Assembly: GCF_001443045.1 (NCBI RefSeq)
Contig: NZ_LKPJ01000006.1
Coordinates: forward strand, 147,058-211,057
Source of the DNA: Burkholderia ambifaria
GTDB lineage: Bacteria; Pseudomonadota; Gammaproteobacteria; Burkholderiales; Burkholderiaceae
DNA length: 64,000 bases
Direction: 5' to 3'
Below the pieces are notes generated by a model that saw only the letters and a list, made by a program, of their open reading frames with translations, made no database searches and was not told where the DNA came from. How positions within the stretch are numbered: position 1 is the stretch's first letter; each line of letters begins with the position of its first letter. This document shows positions 18,891-27,796 of this stretch, in pieces. The position numbers were made by a program, and so were the translations under genes.

Positions 18891-18908
18891 CGTCTCCATT
18901 TGGAGACG
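18891..18908. promoter_or_regulatory. Palindromic activator site 1, CGTCTCCATTTGGAGACG
   Basis: This is a perfect 18-bp palindrome of the form YGTCTC-N6-GAGAYR (the dyad extends two bases further on each side), centred about 100 bp upstream of the -24/-12 promoter. The same pattern recurs twice closer to the activator gene, so it is a probable enhancer site for that activator. Confidence 0.7.
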
Positions 18909-18970
18909 ATCCGGCCGCCGGGGCAGCCCGCCGAATCGGGCAGGGCTTTCCCGGACAAGGCATTCCGGCA

Positions 18971-18988
18971 TGTCTCCAAAGTGAGATA
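18971..18988. promoter_or_regulatory. Activator site 2, TGTCTCCAAAGTGAGATA
   Basis: An imperfect copy of the YGTCTC-N6-GAGAYR palindrome (6-bp arms with one mismatch), centred 80 bp from site 1 and 21 bp, two helical turns, from site 3. Confidence 0.6.
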
Positions 18989-18991
18989 CTT

Positions 18992-19009
18992 CGTCTCGTT
19001 CTGGAGACA
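18992..19009. promoter_or_regulatory. Activator site 3, CGTCTCGTTCTGGAGACA
   Basis: Third copy of the 18-bp pattern, on the same helix face as site 2 and about 33 bp before the activator start codon. Being so near that gene, sites 2 and 3 may also mediate autoregulation. Confidence 0.6.
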
Positions 19010-19041
19010 TTCGGCCAAGCATACGCGGAGACGACGACACG

Positions 19042-20523
<1,482 letters not shown>

Positions 20524-20589
20524 CACGCGGCGGCGGGTGCACGCGGACATGAGGAACGGCACCGGTGACGTGCCCGACAGGAGACAACG

Positions 20590-21117
20590 ATGAAGCGAAT
20601 CGGCATTGCCGGATGGCTGGCCGCACTGGTGGCGACGTCCTCGTTCGCACAGTCGAATGACGCGGACGCACCTGCGGTACGGCGCAACTGGTACAACGAC
20701 CCGTTCATCGCACTGTCGCGGGACTTCGCCGAATGCCCGCTGCCGCTCGGCCCGTGGATGACGCGCGCCGAGATGGAGGACGACGCGCACTACCGCGTCG
20801 AGCGCGGGACCACCTGCTGGCTTGCGCACCGCTGCACGAAACCGAATTCCTATATGTATGACGCGCCGATCGCCGCGGCGGCGAAAGCGCATTTCGCGGG
20901 CACCGATCATCTGCAGGGCACGAGCCTGTGGATCACCGTGCAGCGGCGCTTCATCTATGTCGAAGGGTGTGCCGATCCGGCATTCAATCGGCAGGCGCTG
21001 GCGCGCGAACTCGGCGCGCTTCCCGACGTCGAGCAGGTGTTCGTTCGCATCACCGAGGATCCGCACCGGGCCGTGCCGTACAAGACGCGCGGGCGGCCCG
21101 ACCGGACACCGGACTGA
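20590..21117 (+). CDS. Exported protein with a BON-like C-terminal segment
   Basis: This is a 175-residue protein with a short Sec signal (MKRIGIAGWLAALVATSSFA-QS). The mature part contains paired Cys (AECPL, TTCWLAHRC) and a C-terminal region, LWITVQRRFIYVEGCADPAFNRQALARELGALPDVEQVFVRI, whose strand-helix-strand layout resembles a BON domain found in periplasmic OsmY-type proteins. GAGACAACG precedes the start. It follows the activator by 66 bp but is probably functionally separate. The family match is visual and moderate. Confidence 0.65.
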   Translation: MKRIGIAGWLAALVATSSFAQSNDADAPAVRRNWYNDPFIALSRDFAECPLPLGPWMTRAEMEDDAHYRVERGTTCWLAHRCTKPNSYMYDAPIAAAAKAHFAGTDHLQGTSLWITVQRRFIYVEGCADPAFNRQALARELGALPDVEQVFVRITEDPHRAVPYKTRGRPDRTPD

Positions 21118-21178
21118 ACGCGGGAGGGCAGCGCATGGCATACTCGCGACATTCAAAAATAGGTTGACGGAAAGAACA

Positions 21179-21463
21179 ATGAAACACATGCTTGCGTCGG
21201 TCTGTCGGTGGCCACGGACGCATTGGCGTCGGGCCGGATTGTTGGCCCTGGTTGCGGGGCTCGGCGGGTGTGGCGGCGGGGCGCCACTGTTCACTTCGGA
21301 CGGGCGCCCGACTACGCAGGTGCAGTGCACCGGAAGCGGCTGGAGCAATTGCACGGACAATGCCCGAGCCATCTGCAACGGGGAATTCGACGTCCTCCAG
21401 CAATCGACCGATGACGCCGTGCGAAATCTTCTCTTCGCATGCAAGAAGAAAAGCGGCTATTGA
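21179..21463 (+). CDS. Small putative lipoprotein, 94 aa
   Basis: The N-terminus is basic, then hydrophobic, and ends in LVAGLGGC, a lipobox, so the protein is probably lipid-anchored. The mature part has Cys-rich, soluble character (VQCTGSGWSNCTDNARAICNGEFDVL...LLFACKKKSGY). I know no function. It follows the BON-like gene by 61 bp in the same direction and may share its transcript. Confidence 0.6.
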   Translation: MKHMLASVCRWPRTHWRRAGLLALVAGLGGCGGGAPLFTSDGRPTTQVQCTGSGWSNCTDNARAICNGEFDVLQQSTDDAVRNLLFACKKKSGY

Positions 21464-21566
21464 TCCCGATATGACCGGATAAGGAGACCCTAATCGGGTG
21501 AAGCGCTTTTCTATTGGCTTGGAGTCGGCTATTTTTCATGAATAACACTCACGGAGTCCCATCCAT

Positions 21567-21863
21567 ATGGCGACCTACAGGCAACTGACAGCGCAGCTCG
21601 AAAGACTTCAGCAAAAGATCGACAAGGAACGAGAAAAGGCGATTGCCGATGCGATTGCCGCCATTCGGGCAAAAATCGAGGAATTCGACATTACGGCCGA
21701 AGAGCTCGGTTTCCGTCCGATTGGCACTGCCGTTGCCGCGAAACCGAAGCGTTCGTTGCCGCCGAAGTACCTGAACCCGAAGACGGGCGAAACGTGGAGC
21801 GGCCGCGGGCGTGCGCCGGCGTGGCTCGGCAAGAACCGCGCGCGTTTCCTGATCAAGGACTGA
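21567..21863 (+). CDS. H-NS family nucleoid-associated protein
   Basis: The 98-residue product has the two-part H-NS layout: an N-terminal coiled coil for dimerisation (QLTAQLERLQQKIDKEREKAI, about residues 7-45) and a C-terminal DNA-binding domain with the short motif GRGRAPAWL (residues about 78-86), preceded by LPPKYLNPKTGETW. H-NS proteins bind AT-rich DNA and silence horizontally acquired genes. Its transcript ends in a textbook terminator, and a GTGAG-N6-CGGGA element lies between stop codon and terminator. A second, diverged relative lies at 25486-26028. Confidence 0.9.
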   Translation: MATYRQLTAQLERLQQKIDKEREKAIADAIAAIRAKIEEFDITAEELGFRPIGTAVAAKPKRSLPPKYLNPKTGETWSGRGRAPAWLGKNRARFLIKD

Positions 21864-21864
21864 C

Positions 21865-21880
21865 TCCCGAAAATCCTCAC
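21865..21880 (-). repeat. Solo GTGAG-N6-CGGGA element in the H-NS 3' UTR
   Basis: On the minus strand this reads GTGAG, six bases (GATTTT), CGGGA. It is the same bipartite element as the 12-copy array at 25123-25399, and starts two bases after the H-NS stop codon, before the terminator. Relative to the H-NS gene it has the same orientation as the array has relative to the second H-NS-like gene. Confidence 0.7.
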
Positions 21881-21897
21881 CTTTCGTGCGCTGACTG

Positions 21898-21939
21898 ACG
21901 GTGCGAACGGCCATGTGGCCGTCGCACCGTTTTGTTTTT
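21898..21939 (+). terminator. Rho-independent terminator of the H-NS gene
   Basis: A stem of arms ACGGTGCGA plus CGGCCA, pairing with TGGCCG plus TCGCACCGT around a TG loop with one bulged A, is followed directly by TTTGTTTTT. It is the clearest intrinsic terminator in this part of the window. Confidence 0.9.
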
Positions 21940-22446
21940 GGACGGCCGCCACGCGATTCGGAACCGCGAATTGAACGGCAATGCCTTGCGATTAACGGAT
22001 GCTTTTTTGCGAATTCGCTGCGATTGAACCGGATATCGCCGCGAATTCCGGTAAACAACCCCGCAATTACGCGGCACACGCGTATCGGCATTCTCGATGA
22101 CATGCGAGAGCTTCGCGGTGCCGATGTACCGTCGATCGCCATCACCGCTCGCGCATTGACGCGCTGCGCCGTGCAATTCCCGAACTTGCTCACCATGGCT
22201 CCTGTAAATCCTCACCTTTGACGAGGCGGCCGGATGACCGCCTCGTGTTGCCTTCGCTCGTTGCGTCGTGCGAAGGCGTCGGTTACCGGCCCATGTTGCG
22301 GGCATTGATGCCCGTCGCACAGTCGGCCGTTCGGCATATAGGCAGCCGCATCGCGTTCGCCTATGCTTGGAGTTCGCGTCGACCGGCACATGGCCATCGG
22401 GCTCGCATGCCGGTCGGATCGTCTTTCGTTACCGTATGGAGCCGAT
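21940..22446. other. Non-coding region between H-NS terminator and pat
   Basis: About 500 bp with lower GC than the surroundings and no supported gene. A minus-strand ORF beginning near 22196 has a plausible start signal (ACAGGAGCC before ATG) but lacks coding-like composition further on. Two GTGAG-N6-CRGGA elements lie at its 5' end (22178-22215). Promoters for pat are presumably in the right half. Confidence 0.45.
22178..22215 (-). repeat. Tandem pair of GTGAG-N6-CRGGA elements
   Basis: Minus-strand copies GTGAG-GATTTA-CAGGA (22215 to 22200) and GTGAG-CAAGTT-CGGGA (22193 to 22178) are offset by 22 bp. They match the element of the large array at 25123, on the far side of pat and in the opposite orientation. 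Confidence 0.65.
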
Positions 22447-24804
22447 GTGACCGTCCGCCATCTCGATGCGTTGTTCCAGCCCAGGTCCGTTGCGGTCGTC
22501 GGTGCGTCATCGCGTGCGGGCAGTATCGGTGCGATGGTGTGGGCGCGCGTGCTCGACGGCGCGTTCGAGGGGCCCGTGTGGCCCGTCAATCCGAAGTATC
22601 GCGAACTGAGCGGGCACGCGGTCGTGGCCGATGTCGACCGGCTGCCGGCGCCGCCGTCGGTCGCCGTGATCTGCACGCCGCCTGCCACGTGGGCCGGTAT
22701 CGTGCGCAAGCTCGGCGAACTCGGCACGCGCGTCGCGGTGATCGTCGGCGAAGCGCGCACCGATGCCGATCGCGCCGCACTCGATCGCACGCTCAAGGCC
22801 GCGAAGCCGTTCGTGCTCCGTATCGTCGGCCCCGGCAGTCTCGGCGTGCTGTCGCCCGCGCGGCATGCGCATTTCGGCGCACCGGCCTACACGGCGCGAT
22901 CGGGCGGCGTCGCCTGGGTGTCGCAATCGAATGCGCTGACGAACGCGGTTCTGGGCTGGGCCGATGCGCGAGGCCTCGGCTTTTCGCATGTCGTCGCGCT
23001 GGGCAGCGAGGCCGACGTCGATGCGGGCGATGTCCTCGACTACCTCGCCAGCGATCCCGGCACGCGCGCGATTCTGCTCGAGCTCGACACCGTATGCGCC
23101 GCACGCAAGTTCATGTCGGCAGCGCGTGCGGCGGCGCGCAACAAGCCGGTGCTCGCGCTGCGCACCGGGCGCGCCGATCCCGGCGATGCGCTTTACACGG
23201 CGGCGTTCCAGCGCGCGGGGATGGTGCGTGTCGATGCGCTCGATGATCTGCTCGACGAGATCGAGACGCTCGGTGTCGGTCGCGTCACCGCGCGGGGGGC
23301 TGCAACGCTCGTGACGAGCGACGCAGGCGTCGCGAAGCTCGCGGTCGATGCGGTCGCGGAGGTGCGCGACGTGCTGGCCGACTGGCCGGCGGCGGCAACG
23401 TCGGCGGTAGCGGCCGCGCTGCCGCATCTCGCCGGGGTCGGCAATCCGCTGACGCTCGGCGACGATGCGCGTCCCGAACATTTCGGCACCGCCATCAAGG
23501 CGCTCGCGCCGTTTCCGCAAACAGGCACGTTGTTCGTCGTGCATTCGACGTCCCACAGCGCGCCGGCCGAGGCGGTCGCGCGCACGTTGATCGAATCGCG
23601 ACAATATGCATACCGCGGTATTCTCGCGTGCTTCTTCGGTGCGGTCGACGCGGCGACGCGCGACGCGCTGCATGCGAACGGCATCCCGGTGCATACCACC
23701 CCGCAGCGGCTTGCGCGCGCATACGCACGGCTGGTCGACTACAGCCTCGGGCGGCAGTTGCTGATGCAGACGCCCGAGGGCACGCCGCCGCAACCGGCCG
23801 AGTGCATTGCATCCGCACAGGCCGAGGCCCGTCGGATGGTCGAGGCGGGCGACCATGAACTGGCCGGCGAAGCGGCGTTGCGCTGGCTCTCTCACTTCGG
23901 CCTGCACGGCGAGCCGGCCGATGCGTCCGCGGGCGCCAGAGTCGTCGACGTCACGGTCGACATGTACGACGATTCGAACTTCGGCCCGGTGTTCCGCTAT
24001 GCCGTGCCGCCGGCGGACGGCGTGTCGGCGCCGTTCGTCGTGTACGGGCTGCCGCCGCTGAATACGGTGCTCGCCCGCGCGGTGATGGCGCGTTCGCCAT
24101 ATGCGCGCCGTGCGCCCGTCGAACCCACGCTCGACGCGCTGACTGCGCTGTCGCAAGTCGTTTGCGACGTGCGCGAAGTCGTCGCGATGTCGATCACGCT
24201 GCGCGTGCTGTCCGACCGTGCATACGTCATCGCGCCGCGGCTCACGCTGGCGGCCGGGCGCAGCCGGCTCGCGATCATGCCGTATCCGCGCCATCTCGAG
24301 CAGACGCTCGAATGGCGCGGCGAGACCGTGACGATCCGTCCGATCCGTCCGGAAGACGAGGAGGCACACAACGAGCTGCTTGGCGCGATGACGCCGGACG
24401 ATCTGCGGATGCGTTTCTTCGGTGCGGTGCGCAGCTTCGATCATTCGCAAGTCGCGCGCATGACGCAGATCGACTACGACCGTGAGATGGCCTTCATCGT
24501 GCCGTTCACCGACGTGTCGGGGCGCTCGCACACGCTCGCGGTGGCGCGCGCGGTCTCCGATCCCGACAACGAGACGGCGGAGTTCGCGATCGCCGTGCGG
24601 CCGGACCAGAAGGGCAAGGGGCTCGGCCGGCTGCTGATGACCCGCATCATCGACTACGCGCGATCGCGCGGCACCGCATGGATGATCGGCGAGGCGCTGC
24701 GCGAGAACACAGCGATGATTTCGCTGGCGAAGTCGTGCGGTTTCGAAGTGTCGACGACGGAGGAACCCGGCGTGGTGGGGTTCAGGATGAAGCTGCAACC
24801 GTAG
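22447..24804 (+). CDS. pat: Pat/PatZ-type protein lysine acetyltransferase
   Basis: This 785-residue protein fuses an NDP-forming acyl-CoA synthetase-like region (CoA-binding domain from SVAVVGASSRAGSIG, then succinyl-CoA ligase-like and a reduced ATP-grasp-like region) to a C-terminal GNAT domain (about 630-785, VTIRPIRPEDEEAHNELL and RPDQKGKGLGRLLM). PatZ/Pat enzymes acetylate lysines of acetyl-CoA synthetase and other proteins. It is about 100 residues shorter than E. coli PatZ, mainly in the ATP-grasp part. The GTG at 22447 is chosen: GGAGCC lies just upstream and MTVRHLDALFQPRSVAVVG is the family N-terminus. It is monocistronic, flanked by GTGAG-N6-CGGGA elements on both sides. Confidence 0.87.
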   Translation: MTVRHLDALFQPRSVAVVGASSRAGSIGAMVWARVLDGAFEGPVWPVNPKYRELSGHAVVADVDRLPAPPSVAVICTPPATWAGIVRKLGELGTRVAVIVGEARTDADRAALDRTLKAAKPFVLRIVGPGSLGVLSPARHAHFGAPAYTARSGGVAWVSQSNALTNAVLGWADARGLGFSHVVALGSEADVDAGDVLDYLASDPGTRAILLELDTVCAARKFMSAARAAARNKPVLALRTGRADPGDALYTAAFQRAGMVRVDALDDLLDEIETLGVGRVTARGAATLVTSDAGVAKLAVDAVAEVRDVLADWPAAATSAVAAALPHLAGVGNPLTLGDDARPEHFGTAIKALAPFPQTGTLFVVHSTSHSAPAEAVARTLIESRQYAYRGILACFFGAVDAATRDALHANGIPVHTTPQRLARAYARLVDYSLGRQLLMQTPEGTPPQPAECIASAQAEARRMVEAGDHELAGEAALRWLSHFGLHGEPADASAGARVVDVTVDMYDDSNFGPVFRYAVPPADGVSAPFVVYGLPPLNTVLARAVMARSPYARRAPVEPTLDALTALSQVVCDVREVVAMSITLRVLSDRAYVIAPRLTLAAGRSRLAIMPYPRHLEQTLEWRGETVTIRPIRPEDEEAHNELLGAMTPDDLRMRFFGAVRSFDHSQVARMTQIDYDREMAFIVPFTDVSGRSHTLAVARAVSDPDNETAEFAIAVRPDQKGKGLGRLLMTRIIDYARSRGTAWMIGEALRENTAMISLAKSCGFEVSTTEEPGVVGFRMKLQP

Positions 24805-25122
24805 CCGCATCGGCGCAGGTGGTGCTCGAACGTGCGGCGGTATCGTGCGCTGTAGACGGAACGCACGATGTGGGTGATGCATGATCGCGGTTGCACGGAC
24901 TCTTCGCAGTTCGGAATGCAGATCATCCGCTGTGCTCGATCGGATCCGCGAAGCGATACAACGCTTCGTGACCGATAGAGAAAGGCGTCGGTGTCGAGTT
25001 ACGGCATCCGCGGCGAGCGAGTTGCAAGCGCCGATGCTCGTCGCATATTGCCGATTCCGGTCGTGTACTCGGGCGCGCTGACACCTGCATTTCGCACTTG
25101 CAGCATCGGAAACAGAACAAAG
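24805..25122. other. Non-coding stretch between pat and the 23-bp repeat array
   Basis: This 318-bp stretch shows no coding-like frame, no clear terminator after pat and no recognisable element until the array begins. Transcripts from pat could therefore run into the array. Confidence 0.4.
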
Positions 25123-25399
25123 GTGAGATTTTTCGGGAGCCGTGAGTGAGCTTTTCCGGGAGCGTCTGGGTGAGCTGATCCGGGAGCACTCGGTGAGACT
25201 TCCCGGGAGCCACTGGTGAGCCCTTGCGGGAAGCCCCGGTGAGCCTTTGCGGGAAAGGGCGGTGAGCGTCTGCGGGAGGCGTCGGTGAGGACGTTCGGGA
25301 AGAGCCGGTGAGCCTCTTCAGGAGCGTTGGGTGAGCTTTTCCGGGATACTCGGGTGAGCGCTTACGGGAGGCTTTGGTGAGACTTTTCGGGAGCCTGCG
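25123..25399 (+). repeat. Array of 12 tandem 23-bp units, GTGAG-N6-CGGGA-N7
   Basis: Units start at 25123, 25146, 25170, 25193, 25216, 25239, 25262, 25285, 25308, 25331, 25354 and 25377: ten spacings of 23 bp and one of 24. GTGAG is identical in all twelve, followed after exactly six variable bases by CGGGA in eleven and CAGGA in one (unit at 25308). The seven bases between units and the internal six are variable, so selection seems to act on the two 5-bp blocks and their spacing. It is not a CRISPR (no long identical repeats or uniform spacers). It has the look of an array of protein-binding sites or iteron-like elements. Confidence 0.9.
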
Positions 25400-25445
25400 G
25401 ACGCAGTACCCCAGCAGGCGCGGCGCCAGCGTTTGCCGGCGTCCG

Positions 25446-25484
25446 CGCCGGTGCGGGCACGCATGAACCGTGCCCGCACCGGCG
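25446..25484. terminator. Perfect 16-bp hairpin after the H-NS-like gene
   Basis: Arms CGCCGGTGCGGGCACG (25446-25461) and CGTGCCCGCACCGGCG (25469-25484) with a 7-base loop sit immediately after the minus-strand stop codon at 25486. It separates that gene from the repeat array. A short TTTAT follows on the plus strand, so it may work for both directions. Confidence 0.7.
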
Positions 25485-25485
25485 T

Positions 25486-26028
25486 TTATGCAGCGAGTTT
25501 CGACGCCGCGTCGTTCACCTGGTCACGCGAAATCGCGAGTTCCTCGAGGTGCGCTTCCGCATAGACGCCGCCGGTTTCGCGCTCGAGGCGGGCGATCGTC
25601 AGTGCGCAACGCGCGGCGTCCTTCGGCATCGCGATGAAGCGCTTGACCGATTCGCCGGACGTAAACGCGTCGAACAGCGCGCCGCGCACGTCGTCCGGAA
25701 GCGTCTTGGTCCATTGGTACGGCTTGCCGTTGAACGTGATCGACGGCGGCAGCGTGCGTTCCTTCTTGGAGGCCGTGATGAGGCCGTAGGTGCGCGCGGC
25801 GTCGCCGATCTGCTCGGGCGAGAAGAGTTCGTCGGGCGTGATGTCGAACTGCTCGATGTAGTTCTCGATCGCCAGCATCGCTGCGGAGCGATCGTCACGC
25901 TTCTTCTGCGCGCGCGCGACGATGTCGCGCAGCTCGTCCGCTTCCTCCGGCGTGATCGTGAAGCTCGCCTGCTTCTGCTGAAGTTCGGAGAAACGCTGGA
26001 ATTCTTGATCGTTCAGAAGTTTGGCCAT
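25486..26028 (-). CDS. Diverged H-NS-like protein, about 180 aa
   Basis: The N-terminal 60 residues form a probable coiled coil (FQRFSELQQKQASFTITPEEADELRDIVARAQKKRDDRSAAM). It then reads IENYIEQFDITPDELF, close to KIEEFDITAEELGF in the H-NS protein at 21567, and later RTLPPSITFNGKPYQW, which parallels RSLPPKYLNPKTGETW there, but it lacks the GRGRAPAWL DNA-contact motif. A C-terminal extension of about 60 residues is unique. I read it as a distant, larger H-NS relative; this is visual similarity only. ATG 26037 would add three residues. The neighbouring array suggests a link to chromosome organisation. Confidence 0.65.
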   Translation of the reverse strand: MAKLLNDQEFQRFSELQQKQASFTITPEEADELRDIVARAQKKRDDRSAAMLAIENYIEQFDITPDELFSPEQIGDAARTYGLITASKKERTLPPSITFNGKPYQWTKTLPDDVRGALFDAFTSGESVKRFIAMPKDAARCALTIARLERETGGVYAEAHLEELAISRDQVNDAASKLAA

Positions 26029-26304
26029 GACATCCATCGGACACGGCGGCCGCGACAGCCGGCCGCCGTAGTTTTTGAGAGGGCCGCTATTCTAGCGTAG
26101 CGCCGGGGGTGCGCAGCACTCGCAGGTCCGGCAATGGTCTGCGTAATGCCGGTGCGAGCGTCCGCGACACCGCATTGCATTGCATGCCACGGCGTCACCG
26201 CCGCACGCTCCCGTGCGCCTGCCCGACTTGCTGGCCGAGTGACTGAAGGCCTGCCGCGCCCGAACAACCGACTGACCATCCCCCCCTTCAGCACCGTCGC
26301 GCGT

Positions 26305-27129
26305 TCAGGAAGTTTCCGCGCGGCACATCGACAACTGGCCTGCCGTATCGCGCAGCCCTGTGACGACCACGTCGACGGATGGCGCCATGTGCGCGTCGAT
26401 CCGGCGCATGTATGGGCAGGTCAGCACCGCGATCGCATGGCCGGACGGGCCGAGGATCGGCGCGCTCAGGTCGGTGACGCCGTATGCCTGGCGGCTGTCC
26501 TGGCGCACGTAGCCGGACTGCCGGATCGATTGGCACGCGTTGGCGAGTTCCTGCTCGTTGATCGGCGTTTCGCCCTTGACCTTGCGATGCTCGACCAGCA
26601 TGTGCGCACGCTGCTCGGCACCCTGGAACGAGAGCATCACACGCCCCGACGCCGTATCGGCGAGCCCGACGCGCGAGCCGAGCCGCACCGACACGCCCCA
26701 CGGGCCGGGGCCGTCGACCTGCGCGATCGCGAGCAGGTTGCCGCGATCGTAGACGGTCAAATGGCACGACTGTTCGGTGGCGTCGGCGAAGCGCTGCATC
26801 AGCGGCAAGGCTTCGGCGATCAGCCGGTTCATCGGCGGATGCCGGTGCGCGAGCGCGAACAGTTTCAGGCTGAGCGTGTAGCGGTCGCCGCTGCTCGAGC
26901 GCATCACGTAGCGGCGCGCCACGAGACGTTCGAGCATCCGGTAGATCTCGCTTGCGTTGCGTCCGAGCTCCTTCGTGATTTCGGTGCGGGTGAGTCCTTC
27001 CTTTTGTTCCGACAGGAGTTCGAGAATGTCGAGACCCTTGTCGAGGGCGGGCGCACGATAGCGGTCGGCTGCGCCCATCGACTCCCGTGCGTCGCTGCCG
27101 GGGAGCGGATTAGTGGTCGTTTGCATCAT
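26305..27129 (-). CDS. IclR-family transcriptional regulator
   Basis: This is a 274-residue regulator. The winged helix-turn-helix lies near residues 27-85 (ALDKGLDILELLSEQKEGLTRTEITKELGRNASEIYRMLERLVARRYV), and the IclR effector domain follows, with LPLMQRFADATEQSCHLTVYDRGNLLAIAQVDGP. It is divergent from an FAH-family hydrolase gene 670 bp away; in many proteobacteria IclR proteins control neighbouring sugar-acid or aromatic catabolism, so regulation of that gene is plausible. ATG 27126 is an alternative start. Confidence 0.88.
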   Translation of the reverse strand: MMQTTTNPLPGSDARESMGAADRYRAPALDKGLDILELLSEQKEGLTRTEITKELGRNASEIYRMLERLVARRYVMRSSSGDRYTLSLKLFALAHRHPPMNRLIAEALPLMQRFADATEQSCHLTVYDRGNLLAIAQVDGPGPWGVSVRLGSRVGLADTASGRVMLSFQGAEQRAHMLVEHRKVKGETPINEQELANACQSIRQSGYVRQDSRQAYGVTDLSAPILGPSGHAIAVLTCPYMRRIDAHMAPSVDVVVTGLRDTAGQLSMCRAETS

Positions 27130-27796
27130 GTGTAGGAAGTCCGGGATTTGCCGATCGGTGGGCGACGCACGCTGGCCGGTTTTGCACGCGGATTCGTGAA
27201 GCCGCTTGCGGATATGACGGCCATCCGCGCGAGCTTAACAACAAACTTTCAGTGTGCAATGCAGCGTGTTTTTACCGATCGTTACCGATTAAGAACGGAT
27301 CACGTGTGGTTTTCGATGACAGGGTCGCATCAAATCGCATCAAATAGTGTCTGTTCATGTCCCGATGGCAATGCAGGGTGCCGTGCGACACCGGTGCCAT
27401 CGCGCCCGCGGCTCCGATGCTGCGGTGCAATGCCAGCAGGCGCACCAATAGTCGGTATCCGTCGCGCGCCATTTCACGGCGGGCCGCCGATGGTACAAAG
27501 AGCAGCGGGCCAGCGACGGTGTGGCCGCGCGTGAAGCCGGCCGGCATGGGCCGACACATGCCGCGGATAACGCGCCGTCGTCGCCGATGCGCAGACCGGC
27601 GGCCGCCCGTTCGATGCGTGTCGCACTTCGGTGCGATGCCGCGATCGCTGCGCCCGCGCGAGCCTCGCGTGTCGAACGGCCTGCCGGATACGGCGCCGAC
27701 GCGCGTCATCGACGATCGATATTCAGTCCGGCGCGTGGCCGCAAGCGGCTGCGTCGGCCGGTATCCTGTCACATTCGACAACAGAGGTTGAGCACG
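27130..27796. other. Divergent intergenic region, IclR regulator / FAH hydrolase
   Basis: This 667-bp region holds ORFs in several frames, but none has a good start signal together with coding-like composition. The left 250 bp is relatively AT-rich and likely holds the iclR promoter and operators. A remnant of an ancient gene in the GC-rich right half cannot be excluded. Confidence 0.4.

Noticed and set aside
21549-22196. Minus-strand ORF starting after ACAGGAGCC at 22196
   Set aside because: The start signal looks good, but it coincides with the repeat element and the rest lacks coding composition and runs over the H-NS gene.
25123-25399. CRISPR array
   Set aside because: Units are 23 bp with only two 5-bp conserved blocks; there are no long identical repeats, no uniform unique spacers and no cas genes.
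27357-27791. 144-codon ORF before the FAH gene
   Set aside because: No ribosome site, Arg-rich translation, and no conserved motif.
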